Assembly: GCF_000335475.2 (NCBI RefSeq)
Contig: NZ_ANAH02000066.1
Span: forward strand, 558,001 to 622,000
Direction of reading: 5' to 3'
DNA length: 64,000 nucleotides
DNA from: Cystobacter fuscus DSM 2262
Lineage (GTDB): Bacteria > Myxococcota > Myxococcia > Myxococcales > Myxococcaceae
In this document: one piece after another, positions 27,186 through 36,605 of the stretch
How positions within the stretch are numbered: position 1 is the stretch's first letter
Layout: every line of letters begins with the position of its first letter
Notes under the pieces: generated by a model
Seen by the model: only the letters and a program-made list of their open reading frames with translations
The model's database searches: none
What the model was told of the DNA's origin: nothing
Position numbers and translations under genes: made by a program

Positions 27186-27770
27186 ATGTTCCCCACCCCC
27201 AAGTCCCTCCTCCTCCCCGTGTTCGCCCTGGCCCTGAGCGCCTGTGGAGGCGACATGACGGAGGCGACGGACGCCGCCTCCTCCGCCGAGCCCACCGTGA
27301 CCGCCAACCAGGGGCTCACCTCGGTGACGCTCGGCCGCTACAACATGCCCTTCTATGTGCCGCCCCGAGTGGCGGGTGACGCGGACTTCGCCGGCCACGG
27401 CCCCGACATGGACATCGATTTCGAGATGGAGCTGCGCAACGGCGACACCGAGCTGTGGGTGGGCATGTACGTCTTCGGGCAGGAGGTGGGGGGGACCACG
27501 CGCGTCGAGGGCGGCGTATGGCACAAGGTCTTCACCGCTCCCTCTCCCATCCTGTCCGTGGCCCCCCAGGGCGTGGTCCCCACGGGGCCGGAGTTCCACT
27601 ACGGCTACAGGAACTATGGCCATGCCACCAAGACGTTCCAGTTCCCCCAGCTCAACCCCGCCAGCCGGCTGGTATGGCAGATCTCCTGCGTGGCGGACAC
27701 GGATGGGGACGAGGCCGGCTCCAAGACGGGCTGCAGCTCGATCCTCCACGAGATGACGATCACGTTCTGA
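27186..27770 (+). CDS. Small secreted lipoprotein of unknown function
   Basis: 194 residues from ATG 27186 with AGGAG upstream. The signal ends in LSACGG. The mature domain (VTLGRYNMPFYVPP, HGPDMDIDFEMELRNGDTELWVGMYVF, CVADTDGDEAGSKTGCSSIL) looks like a small beta-rich domain with acidic, possibly calcium-binding loops and one likely disulfide. No family recognised. Confidence 0.6.
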   Translation: MFPTPKSLLLPVFALALSACGGDMTEATDAASSAEPTVTANQGLTSVTLGRYNMPFYVPPRVAGDADFAGHGPDMDIDFEMELRNGDTELWVGMYVFGQEVGGTTRVEGGVWHKVFTAPSPILSVAPQGVVPTGPEFHYGYRNYGHATKTFQFPQLNPASRLVWQISCVADTDGDEAGSKTGCSSILHEMTITF

Positions 27771-27856
27771 CGGGCGCCCGGCGGCCGCGCCGTCACGCCC
27801 CCATCACGCTGCCCCCGTAGAAGTCCTCCACACCATTCCGATTCCAGGAGACATGC

Positions 27857-28258
27857 GTGGACGCTTCCTCGAGGACCCTGACACACCGCGGTATTTCCCG
27901 GGCGGAGCCCCCTCCGCCCTCGCGCCCGCTCGAGCGCCTGGTAATCCGGGAGGTCGGCCGGGTGCTCTTCGTGCCCGTGAGCGAGGTGGACTGGCTGGAG
28001 GCCCAGGACGACTACGTCCAGGTGCACGCGGGCCGGAGCACGTACCTGCTCCGGCAGTCCCTCCGGGAGCTGGAGGCCCGCCTGGACCCCCACCACTTCA
28101 TGCGCATCCACCGCTCGACCATCATCAACGTCCAGCGGCTGCGGGAGATGCGCCCCCTCTTCCATGGCGAGTACCAGGTCTTCCTGTGCGATGGAACGAG
28201 CCTCAAGCTCAGCCGCGGCTATCGCGACCGGGCACGGAGCCTCATGGAGTGGGCCTGA
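27857..28258 (+). CDS. LytTR-type DNA-binding regulator without a receiver domain
   Basis: 133 residues from GTG 27857. Residues about 28-130 are a LytTR domain: VGRVLFVPVSEVDWLEAQDD, YVQVHAGRSTYLLRQSLREL, FMRIHRSTIINVQRLREMR and VFLCDGTSLKLSRGYRDRA. The response-regulator receiver that normally precedes this domain is absent; only a Pro/Arg-rich N-terminus is present. Stand-alone LytTR proteins act as constitutive or otherwise controlled transcription factors. No sensor kinase is adjacent. Confidence 0.88.
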   Translation: MDASSRTLTHRGISRAEPPPPSRPLERLVIREVGRVLFVPVSEVDWLEAQDDYVQVHAGRSTYLLRQSLRELEARLDPHHFMRIHRSTIINVQRLREMRPLFHGEYQVFLCDGTSLKLSRGYRDRARSLMEWA

Positions 28259-28430
28259 TCCGTTCGTTCACGTGACGACAGGAACTCGGGCCCGTGGGGC
28301 GTCTCCGAGCCGTTGCTCTGTGTCGTCCCGCACGGGAGCGCGCATCCGCCCGTCGACAAGCCCGGACCCATCTGCCAAGGAGGATGCACCGCGTCGCGAG
28401 CGCGGCCATTCAGCCAAAGGGGATGGATAG

Positions 28431-30596
28431 ATGCAGCGCATTCGAGTGGGCGGCTTGCAGGTGGATTCCCGGCTCCATGCCTTCCTCATGCAGGAGGCCC
28501 TGCCCGGCACCGGCGTGGACGCCGAGGCGTTCGGCTCCGGACTGGACGCCCTCGTGCACGCGTTGGCCCCCGTCAACCGCTCCCTGCTCCAGCGCCGGGA
28601 CGCCCTCCAGAAGGCCATCGACGACTGGCACCGCGCCCACCCCCGGCCGTTCGACCCCAAGGCCTATCTGGCCTTCCTGGAGGAGATTGGCTACCTGCGG
28701 CCCGAGCCCCCGCCCTTCAGCGTGGGCACCGCGAACGTGGACGAGGAGATCGCCCGGGTCGCCGGCCCGCAGCTCGTCGTGCCGGTGACCAACGCGCGCT
28801 ACGCCCTCAACGCCGCCAACGCCCGCTGGGGCAGCCTCTATGACGCCTTCTATGGCACCGACGTCCTCCCCGAGGACAACGGCGCCACGCGCTCGGGGCC
28901 CTACAACCCCGTGCGCGGCGAGCGCGTCATCGCCCGCGCCCGCGCTTTCCTCGACCAGGCCTTCCCCCTGGCCCGGGGCTCGCACCGCGACGTGACGTCC
29001 TATGCCGTGGAAGGGGGCGCCGTGGTGGCCACCCTCGCGGAGGGCCAGCGCACGGGCCTCGCCCAGCCCGCGAAGTTCGCCGGCCTGCGCGGCGAGCCGT
29101 CGCGCCCCTCGGCCCTGCTGTTCGTCAACCACGGCCTGTACGTGGAGCTGACCATCGACCGCGGCCACCCCGTGGGCCGCACGGACAAGGCGGGCGTGGC
29201 GGACGTGCTCGTGGAGTCCGCGCTCACCGCCATCATGGACGGCGAGGACAGCGTGTCCGCGGTGGACGCCGAGGACAAGCTGGTGCTCTACCGCAACTGG
29301 CTCGGGCTGATGAAGGGCACGCTCTCGGCGCACTTCGACAAGGGCGGCAAGAAGGTGGAGCGCCGCATGGCCGCCGATCGCGTCTACACGACGCCGGGCG
29401 GGGGCGAGCTCACCCTGCACGGCCGCAGCCTGATGCTCGTGCGCAACGTGGGCCTGCACATGTACACCGACGCCGTGCTGGACAAGGACGGCGCGCCCAT
29501 CCCCGAGAACATCCTGGATGCCGTCGTCACCTCGCTCATCGCGGTGCATGACCTGCGCGGGCCCAACGCCCGGCGCAACAGCCGCACGGGCTCGGTCTAC
29601 ACGGTGCGGCCCAAGATGCACGGCCCCGAGGAGGTCGCCTTCGCCGACGACTTGTTCTCGCGCGTCGAGCGGCTGCTCGGCCTGCCCGCCCACACCCTGA
29701 AGATTGGCATCATGGACGAGGAGCGCCGCACGAGCGCCAACCTCGCCGCGTGCATCCACGCGGCGCGCGATCGGGTGGTGTTCATCAACACCGGCTTCCT
29801 GGATCGCACGGGCGATGAGATCCACACCTCCATGGAGGCGGGGCCCATGGTGCGCAAGAACGAGATCAAGTCCACGGCGTGGATCAAGGCCTACGAGGAT
29901 CGCAACGTGGACGTGGGGCTCGCCTGTGGGCTCAAGGGCCGCGCGCAGATTGGCAAGGGCATGTGGGCCGCCCCGGACAAGATGGCCGACATGCTGGCGC
30001 AGAAGGTGGGCCACCCGCAGGCGGGCGCCAACACCGCCTGGGTGCCGTCGCCCACGGCGGCCACCCTGCACGCGCTGCACTACCACGAGGTGGACGTGGC
30101 GGCCCGGCAGGAGGCCCTGCGCCAGCGCGCGCCCACGCCCCTGTCCACGCTGCTCACGCTCCCCCTGGCCCCCGAGGCGAAGTGGTCGCCCGAGGAAGTG
30201 CGCCAGGAGTTGGACAACAACCTCCAGGGGATTCTGGGCTACGTGGTGCGCTGGATCGATCAGGGCGTGGGCTGCTCCAAGGTGCCGGACATCCACGACG
30301 TGGGGCTGATGGAGGATCGCGCCACGCTGCGCATCTCCAGCCAGCACGTGGCCAACTGGCTGCGGCACGGCGTGGTGACGGAGGCCCAGGTGCGGGAGGG
30401 CCTCGAGCGGATGGCCGTGGTGGTGGATCGGCAGAACGCGGGAGACCCGGGCTACCGGCCCCTGGGGCCGCGGTTCGACGGGGTGGCCTTCCAGGCCGCG
30501 AGGGAGCTCATCTTCAAGGGCCGCGAGCAGCCCAACGGCTACACCGAGTGGATCCTCCACGCCCGGCGCCGCGAGGCGAAGGCCTCCCGGCGGTAG
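28431..30596 (+). CDS. glcB: Malate synthase G
   Basis: 721 residues, full length for the G isoform. The N-terminal clasp and the TIM barrel are recognisable: [66 protein letters not shown] with the conserved arginine, [20 protein letters not shown] with catalytic acidic residues, [20 protein letters not shown] and the C-terminal catalytic aspartate region [20 protein letters not shown]. It condenses glyoxylate with acetyl-CoA to malate in the glyoxylate shunt. No isocitrate lyase gene is in the window. Confidence 0.97.
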   Translation: MQRIRVGGLQVDSRLHAFLMQEALPGTGVDAEAFGSGLDALVHALAPVNRSLLQRRDALQKAIDDWHRAHPRPFDPKAYLAFLEEIGYLRPEPPPFSVGTANVDEEIARVAGPQLVVPVTNARYALNAANARWGSLYDAFYGTDVLPEDNGATRSGPYNPVRGERVIARARAFLDQAFPLARGSHRDVTSYAVEGGAVVATLAEGQRTGLAQPAKFAGLRGEPSRPSALLFVNHGLYVELTIDRGHPVGRTDKAGVADVLVESALTAIMDGEDSVSAVDAEDKLVLYRNWLGLMKGTLSAHFDKGGKKVERRMAADRVYTTPGGGELTLHGRSLMLVRNVGLHMYTDAVLDKDGAPIPENILDAVVTSLIAVHDLRGPNARRNSRTGSVYTVRPKMHGPEEVAFADDLFSRVERLLGLPAHTLKIGIMDEERRTSANLAACIHAARDRVVFINTGFLDRTGDEIHTSMEAGPMVRKNEIKSTAWIKAYEDRNVDVGLACGLKGRAQIGKGMWAAPDKMADMLAQKVGHPQAGANTAWVPSPTAATLHALHYHEVDVAARQEALRQRAPTPLSTLLTLPLAPEAKWSPEEVRQELDNNLQGILGYVVRWIDQGVGCSKVPDIHDVGLMEDRATLRISSQHVANWLRHGVVTEAQVREGLERMAVVVDRQNAGDPGYRPLGPRFDGVAFQAARELIFKGREQPNGYTEWILHARRREAKASRR

Positions 30597-30626
30597 GGCG
30601 GGGGGCATGAAGCCCTGAAGTCGCCA

Positions 30627-31205
30627 GTGCTTGCTCAGCACCTGGCCTCGATCGGCGTTCACCCAGGATCCAACGCTTGCTCCCGGCCAGTACCCGAGAC
30701 CTTCCGGATCCTCTACCGGACCTTCAACGGTTGCCACTACGACACGAATACGTCCAGCCGCTCACAGATCTATCTGGGAATCAGCCTCGTCCCGCTCGAA
30801 GACATCCTTCGTCAGTGGAACCGTCTGGAGAAGGATGCGTTTTCCCAGCGGTTCCACCCGGGCGAGTATTGGAACGCCGGATGGATTCCCTTCCTGGAAA
30901 TGGAGCGCTGGGGGCTGGGAGTCATCGACACAACCGGCTGCTTCGGGGGCCCGCCAGGACAGATCATCCAATTCAACTACAAGGTAGGAGCCGAGCGAGA
31001 CATCACGTATGTGTCCTTCGATGCGTGGCTCCTGTTGCTCCTCGAGCATCTCGAACGAGCACCCTTCTTCCAGAAGCGGCACGCGCTCCCCCCAAGGCAT
31101 CGCCCGCCGCTGAGCGAGCTTGCCGCGCACCTCAACCCGGGTCATCCGCGGAGCGTGGTCCTCAGGCCTGTCACTCCACCGCCCACGCCTCATGACAGGC
31201 CGTGA
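30627..31205 (+). CDS. SMI1/KNR4 (SUKH) family immunity-like protein
   Basis: 192 residues from GTG 30627. The core matches the SUKH fold used by bacterial immunity proteins: FRILYRTFNG, ISLVPLEDILRQWN, GWIPFLEMERWGLGVIDTTG, PGQIIQFNYK and VSFDAWLLLLLEHLE. The first 20 residues look random, so the true N-terminus may be lost or the start misplaced. No toxin gene adjoins it; downstream lies only the 3' scrap of another gene. It is likely an orphan immunity gene against a diffusing or exchanged toxin. Confidence 0.68.
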   Translation: MLAQHLASIGVHPGSNACSRPVPETFRILYRTFNGCHYDTNTSSRSQIYLGISLVPLEDILRQWNRLEKDAFSQRFHPGEYWNAGWIPFLEMERWGLGVIDTTGCFGGPPGQIIQFNYKVGAERDITYVSFDAWLLLLLEHLERAPFFQKRHALPPRHRPPLSELAAHLNPGHPRSVVLRPVTPPPTPHDRP

Positions 31206-31367
31206 CAAGGACGTGAGCAGGTGGCCATCGGACGCGGCATGTGCGGGGGCGGCTTCCAGCTCGAGGAGGGCGTGCGCTACTCGGTGCGGCTGATCGCGGT
31301 GGACATGGCGGGCAACGAAGCCGTGGCCCCGGGAGGACCGCTGATCATCCAGGGACCCCGGCCGTAG
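31206..31367 (+). pseudogene. 3' remnant of a secreted-protein gene
   Basis: After a TGA at 31203-31205 the frame QGREQVAIGRGMCGGGFQLE, then VRYSVRLIAVDMAGNEAVAP, runs to TAG at 31365. Codon use and the VDMAGNEA segment look like the last strands of an extracellular Ig/FN3-like protein. No start is available for a meaningful protein. The SUKH gene seems to have replaced its 5' part. Confidence 0.45.
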
Positions 31368-31555
31368 TGGGGAGACTCAGAAGCGCGTCGTGGCCTGCGT
31401 GAGGGCCAGGTTGCCGAAGTCAGGGAGTGTGGTGGACATGACGGGGAGTGAATCCGCGGCCCCGGGGAACGTACCGCTCAGGGGGAATCGGGCAGAAGGC
31501 GCAACCGCCGCCGCCGTCTCGCGATAATCGAGAATACTCATTTCCCGAGACTCCC

Positions 31556-32362
31556 ATGCAAATCCGCAACGCCCTCCCCACCGCCGCCACCGCCCGGACG
31601 GCCGCCGCCGCGACCGTGACCGCACCGCCCGCCGGCCTGGAGTTCGGCAACCGGGGCCCCCAGGTGAAGCAGTTGCAGGACGCGCTGGTGAAGCTCGGCT
31701 ACATGACGAAGGCCCAGGTGGCCACCGGCCCCGGCATCTTCGGCGAGAAGACGAAGGCCGCGGTGACGAAGTTCCAGGCGGACCACAAGCTGCCTACCAC
31801 CGGCTACTACGGAGACCTGACCCACGCGGCGCTCAAGAAGGCGCTCGGCGCGGACTCCAAGCCCCCCAAGCCCGGCACCTTCACCAAGCCGCCCGTCGTC
31901 AACGCGCCCTCGCCCAACTCCAACTCGCGCGGCGGGGCGGACATCGACACCATCGTCCTGCACCACACGGGCTCCAACAATGGGGCGGGGGACCTCGCCT
32001 GGATGCGCAATCCCCAGAGCCAGGTGTCCGCCCACTACATGCTGGACCGCGACGGGAAGATCTACCAACTGGTGGGCGACGAGAAGCGCGCCTGGCACGC
32101 GGGCAAGGGCGAGCTGCACGGGGTGCCCACCGACGTGAACGGTCGCTCCATCGGCATCGAGATCGTCAACGACGGCTCGGGCAAGACGCCCTTCACCGAC
32201 GCCCAGTACAAGTCCCTCACCCAGCTCGTGGGCTACCTCAAGCAGGAGTACAAGGTGCCCGCCAACAACATCCTCGGGCACAAGGACGTGGCCGTGCCCA
32301 AGGGCCGCAAGAGCGACCCCGCCGAGAACTTCGACTGGAACCGCCTGCGCGCGGGCCTCTGA
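31556..32362 (+). CDS. N-acetylmuramoyl-L-alanine amidase with peptidoglycan-binding domain
   Basis: 268 residues from ATG 31556. Residues about 27-95 are a PG_binding_1 domain (GNRGPQVKQLQDALVKLGYM, GIFGEKTKAAVTKFQADHKL). An Amidase_2 (AmpD-type) domain follows, with Zn ligands predicted in IVLHHTGS, ILGHKDV and the DPAENFDW aspartate region. It would cut the amide between muramic acid and L-alanine. The N-terminus (MQIRNALPTAATART) lacks a standard signal peptide, which leaves export route and target (own wall or prey) open. Confidence 0.9.
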   Translation: MQIRNALPTAATARTAAAATVTAPPAGLEFGNRGPQVKQLQDALVKLGYMTKAQVATGPGIFGEKTKAAVTKFQADHKLPTTGYYGDLTHAALKKALGADSKPPKPGTFTKPPVVNAPSPNSNSRGGADIDTIVLHHTGSNNGAGDLAWMRNPQSQVSAHYMLDRDGKIYQLVGDEKRAWHAGKGELHGVPTDVNGRSIGIEIVNDGSGKTPFTDAQYKSLTQLVGYLKQEYKVPANNILGHKDVAVPKGRKSDPAENFDWNRLRAGL

Positions 32363-32449
32363 CGCCCCGGGGTGGCGCCTCGCGCCTGGTTGCGACGGCC
32401 GATTCAATCGCGCTAGATGGGTGCACATCCACTCGATGGGTCACCCTCC

Positions 32450-32863
32450 ATGACAGACAAGCAGGTCTTCCAGGACGAGTACTTCACCGTCCTCGTCGAC
32501 GAGCGGAGGGGCATCGTCCGCACCATTCGCAGCAGCACACCGTTCCCCTCGCTCGAGGAGCTCGGCGGCATCTTCGCGCGGCTCGGTGACGTCCTGGATT
32601 CATTGGGGCGCTCGCGGTACGGACTGCTCGCCGACCTCCGGGCCGGCCCCGGCCGGAACGATCCCGAGTTCGAAGTCGTCATGGAGCAGCACCACCGCCC
32701 CCGTTGGGTCGGCGGCTTCCGCAAGGTCGGCGTGCTCGTGCGCAGCACCGTGGGCGTGATGCAGATCCAACGTCATGCCCGAAGTGACGGCTTCGAACGG
32801 ATGATCTCCAAGGACGAGGACGAGTTGCTGGCGTACCTCACCGAGGACGTCCAGGTGATATGA
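32450..32863 (+). CDS. STAS/SpoIIAA-like small protein
   Basis: 137 residues from ATG 32450 (an upstream ATG at 32417 is possible). The pattern FTVLVDERRGIVRTIRSSTP, GLLADLRAGPGRNDPEFE and VGGFRKVGVLVRSTVGVMQI resembles the SpoIIAA-like/STAS-like proteins of myxobacteria, which share the regulatory fold of anti-anti-sigma factors. No partner kinase is near. Function unknown. Confidence 0.55.
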   Translation: MTDKQVFQDEYFTVLVDERRGIVRTIRSSTPFPSLEELGGIFARLGDVLDSLGRSRYGLLADLRAGPGRNDPEFEVVMEQHHRPRWVGGFRKVGVLVRSTVGVMQIQRHARSDGFERMISKDEDELLAYLTEDVQVI

Positions 32864-32953
32864 TTTAGCGCCCGCGCGAGTCCGCGTGGGGCAAGGGTTC
32901 CGGAGGGGCGCTCGCGGAGGCCCTCGTCAACCAAACTCCTTACGGGAGGTGTC

Positions 32954-34288
32954 ATGGGCAGAGATCCTGTGCGGCTGAGCCGCCGACGCGTCATCGCGCT
33001 GGGTGGTGGGGCCGCCGTCAGCGCCGTCGCCTGTACGGCGGCCGGCGATCCGACCAGTCCCGAGCAGCCCCAACCCGGCGTGCGCCCCCGGTTTCCGGTG
33101 CGCACCGGCCTGGACCACCTGGTGGAGGGCGGTTTCGCGGCGCTCGCCGGTGCGCGGGTCGGCATCATCTCCAACCCGACCGGCGTGGACGGCAGGTACA
33201 GCCACCTGGCGGACCTGATGCACGCACACGCCCGGGACACCGGGGGGCTGACCATCGGCGGCGTCTTCGGCCCCGAGCACGGTTTCCGCGGCTCCGCGCA
33301 GGCCGGCGGCAGCGAGGGCACCGGGATCGACGCGCGCACCGGGCTGACCGTCTACGACGCGTACAACGCCAGCCAGGCCACCTGGGAGACCCTCTACGAG
33401 CGGGCCGGCGTACAGACCGTCGTCTTCGACATCCAGGACGTCGGCAGCCGGTTCTATACCTACATCTGGGCGCTCTACGACTCGATGGTCGCCGCCGCCC
33501 GGCGTGGACTGCGCTACGTCGTGCTCGACCGGCCCAACCCGGTGGGCGGCAAGGCGTACGGGCCGATGATGACCACCCGCTTCACCACCGCCGTCGGCAA
33601 GAAGGAGATCGTCCAGCAGCACGGGATGACCGTCGGCGAGCTGGCCCGCTTCTACAACGGCGAGTTCCTGCCGACCGACGCCGGGCGCCAGGTCGAGCTG
33701 GAGGTCATCGAGTGCAGCGGCTGGGTGCCGAACATGATGGGCGCCGATACCGACGTTCCGTGGGTCATGCCGAGCCCCAACATGCCGACCCCGGACAGCG
33801 CGCTGGTGTACCCCGGTACCGGCATGTTCGAGGGCGTGGTGAGCTTGTCCGAGGGTCGCGGCACCACGCGCCCATTCGAGCTCATCGGCGGGCCCGGGTT
33901 CGACTACCACTGGAGCGACCAGCTCAACGCCGCGAACCTGCCCGGGGTGTCCTTCCGGGAGGCCTACTTCACGCCGACGTTCAACAAGTTCGCCAACACG
34001 CTGTGTGCCGGCGTCGAGGTGAAGGTGACCGACCCGCGGGCCTTCGACCCGATCCGGACGGCCGTCGCGATGCTGGTGGAGGCGCGCAAGTTCCCCGCCT
34101 TCGCCTGGCGGACCGACTCCTGGGACGCCGGGCGACCGTACTGGATCGACAAGCTGAGCGGGTCCGAGCGGCTGCGCACGATGATCGACGCCGGGGCGTC
34201 CACGGAGGAGATCGTCGGCGCGTGGAGCGACGAGCTGGCGGAGTTCGACGCCCGGCGCCGCCCGTACCTGCTCTACCGCCGCGGGTGA
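32954..34288 (+). CDS. NamZ-type exo-beta-N-acetylmuramidase (DUF1343)
   Basis: 444 residues. A twin-arginine signal (SRRRVIALGGG) runs into a lipobox-like SAVAC. The DUF1343 pattern is clear: GARVGIISNPTGVD, GVFGPEHGFRG, GLTVYDAYN, VVFDIQDVGSRFYTYIWALY, VVLDRPNPVGG, PWVMPSPNMPT, EGVVSLSEGRGTTRPFE. Characterised members remove terminal N-acetylmuramic acid from peptidoglycan fragments. It lies 0.6 kb from the amidase gene, suggesting a shared role in murein breakdown. The signal sequence and codon pattern look actinobacterial, so acquisition by transfer is possible. Confidence 0.88.
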   Translation: MGRDPVRLSRRRVIALGGGAAVSAVACTAAGDPTSPEQPQPGVRPRFPVRTGLDHLVEGGFAALAGARVGIISNPTGVDGRYSHLADLMHAHARDTGGLTIGGVFGPEHGFRGSAQAGGSEGTGIDARTGLTVYDAYNASQATWETLYERAGVQTVVFDIQDVGSRFYTYIWALYDSMVAAARRGLRYVVLDRPNPVGGKAYGPMMTTRFTTAVGKKEIVQQHGMTVGELARFYNGEFLPTDAGRQVELEVIECSGWVPNMMGADTDVPWVMPSPNMPTPDSALVYPGTGMFEGVVSLSEGRGTTRPFELIGGPGFDYHWSDQLNAANLPGVSFREAYFTPTFNKFANTLCAGVEVKVTDPRAFDPIRTAVAMLVEARKFPAFAWRTDSWDAGRPYWIDKLSGSERLRTMIDAGASTEEIVGAWSDELAEFDARRRPYLLYRRG

Positions 34289-34330
34289 CGCCCGCCTCGC
34301 GCACGGCGGTACGCCAGGTCTCGAGTCAAT

Positions 34331-34618
34331 TCAAGCGGAGTCGTCCCGGGCGCGCTGCTGCTGGATGGCGCGCAGCAGCGCTTCATCGGAGAGGGCCTTC
34401 TCCCAGTCGCCTGGCAGCTCGATGCGCACGGACTTCGCGCCGCCGCTGGGCGTGCAGGTGACATGGAAGCGGTTGCCCGAGTCCCCGACACGCGCCGCCT
34501 CGGTCTTCTCCGGATCCTTGCCCAGGCCCGCGAAGGCCTGGATGCAGCTCCACTTGATTCCGTCGCTATCCGTGACTTCCCGTGGCATGCGCACCTCGCG
34601 AGGTTTCAGGGTGCGCAT
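34331..34618 (-). CDS. Small conserved protein of unknown function
   Basis: 95 residues from ATG 34618, with an alternative ATG ten codons later. The sequence KPREVRMPREVTDSDGIKW, FAGLGKDPEKTEAAR, HVTCTPSGGAKSVRIELP, LLRAIQQQR is a compact beta-rich start followed by a helical tail. It converges on the NamZ gene. I do not recognise a family. Confidence 0.55.
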   Translation of the reverse strand: MRTLKPREVRMPREVTDSDGIKWSCIQAFAGLGKDPEKTEAARVGDSGNRFHVTCTPSGGAKSVRIELPGDWEKALSDEALLRAIQQQRARDDSA

Positions 34619-34701
34619 CGCCTCGGGCGCGGACAACCCGTCCCGGGCACGAGCGCCCCGGAGCGCCACGGCGGCGCGTCCGGAGAGCCCACGCGGGCAG
34701 C

Positions 34702-36312
34702 TCAGGGGATGAGGGGCGCGAGCGCGGGGGCGATGTACGTCTGCTTCGCCTGCTGCACCGTCGTCCAGTCGTCCTGGAGCAGGCCGCCGGTGTCATCGGA
34801 GTTGGGATTGAGCGACCAGAAGGCGAAGCTCATTCCGTTGTTCGCGAGGTAGCCCGTGAGCGTCTGGATCCACTGCTTGTCCGAGTCGATGAGCAGCTTG
34901 GTGCCGAACTCGCCGAGCCACACCGGGGCGCGGTTCTCCTTCACGAGGAAGCCCCAGGTGGCGTCCCACACGCCCGGCAGGTTGGCCGGGTAGCCGGTGG
35001 AGCCCTTGTTCTGGAACCACGGCTGGCCGTAGACGCTCTCCGGGTAGTCGTGCGCCGAGTACACCACGCGCCCCGGCACGTTGAGGCGCACCGGGTAGTC
35101 GCGCGCGCCCCGCAGGTTGCCGCCCCACCAGTACCAGTTGTTCTGATAGATCTCGATGCCCTCCACGATGATGAGCAGGTCCGGGTTCACGCCGAGGATG
35201 GCGTTGCCCGCGCGCTCGGCGGCGAGCCGCCAGTCGGTGTCGAGGTTGCCATCGCCCCAGGTGGCGCGGCCGTGCGGCTCGTTGTGCAGGTCCACGCCCA
35301 CCACGGTGGGATTGCCCTTGTAGCGCTGGGCGAGCATCTTCCAGTCATCGATCCACGCCTGCTCCTCGGTGGCGCGGTTGGAGCGGTACCAGAGCTCCGA
35401 CTGGCTGTTGGCGTCCGGACGGTGCCGGTCGAGCACGACGCGCAGCCCGCGCGCCCCAGCCGCCGCGATGATGCGATCCATCACCTGCAGGGACGTGAGC
35501 CCGGCGAGCTCCGGATTGAGCGCGTTGTTCATGCTGAGTGGATCCGGGGACACCCCATCGCGCAGCATGGTGTTGCTGTAGGGCAGGCGCAGCGAGTTGT
35601 AGCCGAGCGACTTCACCTGATCGAGCAGGCTGTCCATCGCGCGGCGATCCAGCCCGTAGGGCACGCGCGAGGGGCCCTCGAAGCCGAACCAGTTCACGCT
35701 GGTGAGCCGCACCACCTGGCCCGTGGACGAGAGGATCTTCGCCCCCTCGGTGTGCAGGTAGCCCGCGGCGCCTGGCGGCGGCGTTCCGGCGTCGGTGCCC
35801 GCATCGGTTCCGGCGTCCGTCCCCGCGTCGGTGCCCGCATCCGAGCCCGCATCGGTTCCGGCGTCCGTCCCCGCGTCGGTACCGGCGTCGTTGCCGGCGT
35901 CGGGGCTCGGGGTGGTCCCGTACACGCCGTCCGAGGCGCACAGGGACAGCGTGGCCCCCGGCTGGAAGAGGGCCGAGCACGAGGTGGCCGAGCCCCCGGC
36001 GTTCACGGCGCGCAGGCGCACCTGGGTGCCCCGGAAGGACTGACTGCCGGTCCAGACGTTCGCGTCCCAGGCCGCCTGGCTCAACGCCGTCCACGAGCCT
36101 CCGTTCACCGACACTTCCACCCGAGCCGGGGCGGGGGAGGCCGTGATCCGGGCCTCCAGCCACCAGTCATTGCTCGACGTCTGGAGGAAGAAGGACACGG
36201 GGGCGGCGAGCCGCTGCTCCCACTCCGTGAGTGCTGACTCCTCCTCCGCGACGCCGCCTCCACACGCGGCGGTGAACAGCACCGCGCCCAGCAACATCCC
36301 CATTCTTTTCAT
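34702..36312 (-). CDS. Secreted GH5 family glycoside hydrolase with DAGT-repeat linker
   Basis: 536 residues from ATG 36312, which is followed by a lipobox (FTAACGGG). Residues about 25-115 form an expansin-C/CBM63-like or related beta-sandwich (APVSFFLQTSSNDWWLEARI, YNSGAW-like VNGGSW). A linker of about ten Asp-Ala-Gly-Thr repeats spans residues 134-177. The GH5 barrel follows, with VNWFGFEG, YNSLRLPYSN, VVLDRHRPD, the acid/base glutamate in DLHNEPHG, YSAHDYPE and the nucleophile in WLGEFGT. It is a cellulase/endoglucanase-type enzyme. A perfect inverted repeat lies in its leader. Confidence 0.9.
   Translation of the reverse strand: MKRMGMLLGAVLFTAACGGGVAEEESALTEWEQRLAAPVSFFLQTSSNDWWLEARITASPAPARVEVSVNGGSWTALSQAAWDANVWTGSQSFRGTQVRLRAVNAGGSATSCSALFQPGATLSLCASDGVYGTTPSPDAGNDAGTDAGTDAGTDAGSDAGTDAGTDAGTDAGTDAGTPPPGAAGYLHTEGAKILSSTGQVVRLTSVNWFGFEGPSRVPYGLDRRAMDSLLDQVKSLGYNSLRLPYSNTMLRDGVSPDPLSMNNALNPELAGLTSLQVMDRIIAAAGARGLRVVLDRHRPDANSQSELWYRSNRATEEQAWIDDWKMLAQRYKGNPTVVGVDLHNEPHGRATWGDGNLDTDWRLAAERAGNAILGVNPDLLIIVEGIEIYQNNWYWWGGNLRGARDYPVRLNVPGRVVYSAHDYPESVYGQPWFQNKGSTGYPANLPGVWDATWGFLVKENRAPVWLGEFGTKLLIDSDKQWIQTLTGYLANNGMSFAFWSLNPNSDDTGGLLQDDWTTVQQAKQTYIAPALAPLIP
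35782..35911. repeat. 12-base tandem repeat array coding a DAGT linker
   Basis: About ten near-identical 12-base units of the type GCATCGGTTCCG/GCGTCGGTGCCC on the plus strand encode Asp-Ala-Gly-(Thr/Ser) repeats in the GH5 gene. Such arrays change length by slippage. Confidence 0.85.
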
Positions 36313-36344
36313 GACACGACCTCCGGCTGTACGGGCTCGATGGC

Positions 36345-36382
36345 TTCCTGGATGGTTCGGGAAGAAAATTGCCATCCAGGAA
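36345..36382. promoter_or_regulatory. Inverted repeat in the GH5 leader
   Basis: TTCCTGGATGG at 36345-36355 and its exact complement at 36372-36382, separated by 16 bases, lie 33-70 bases upstream of the GH5 start. It may be an operator or an RNA hairpin in the 5' leader. Confidence 0.5.
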
Positions 36383-36605
36383 AAACACGAAAAGCCCCCA
36401 AAGGTCAACGCCATATTCAAGACACGAATCCCAGTCGCAAAATCCAAGAATCCGCAACAACCCGTCGGGCCCCGAATGGGACTCCGTGACGAGCGTGTGA
36501 CAATGAAGGGAGAAGGGGGAGTAATGAGCTGCCATCAACCCGATCGGTTGTTGAGGCTCCATGAACTCAGCGAGCAGCTCCAGCGCGAGTCATTGAGAAC
36601 CGTAC

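Noticed and set aside
28410-30737. A 775-codon open frame on the minus strand
   Set aside because: It is antisense to malate synthase G, which is complete on the plus strand.
35782-35911. Regular short repeats suggesting a CRISPR array
   Set aside because: Units are 12 bases, in frame, without spacers, and encode a DAGT protein linker.
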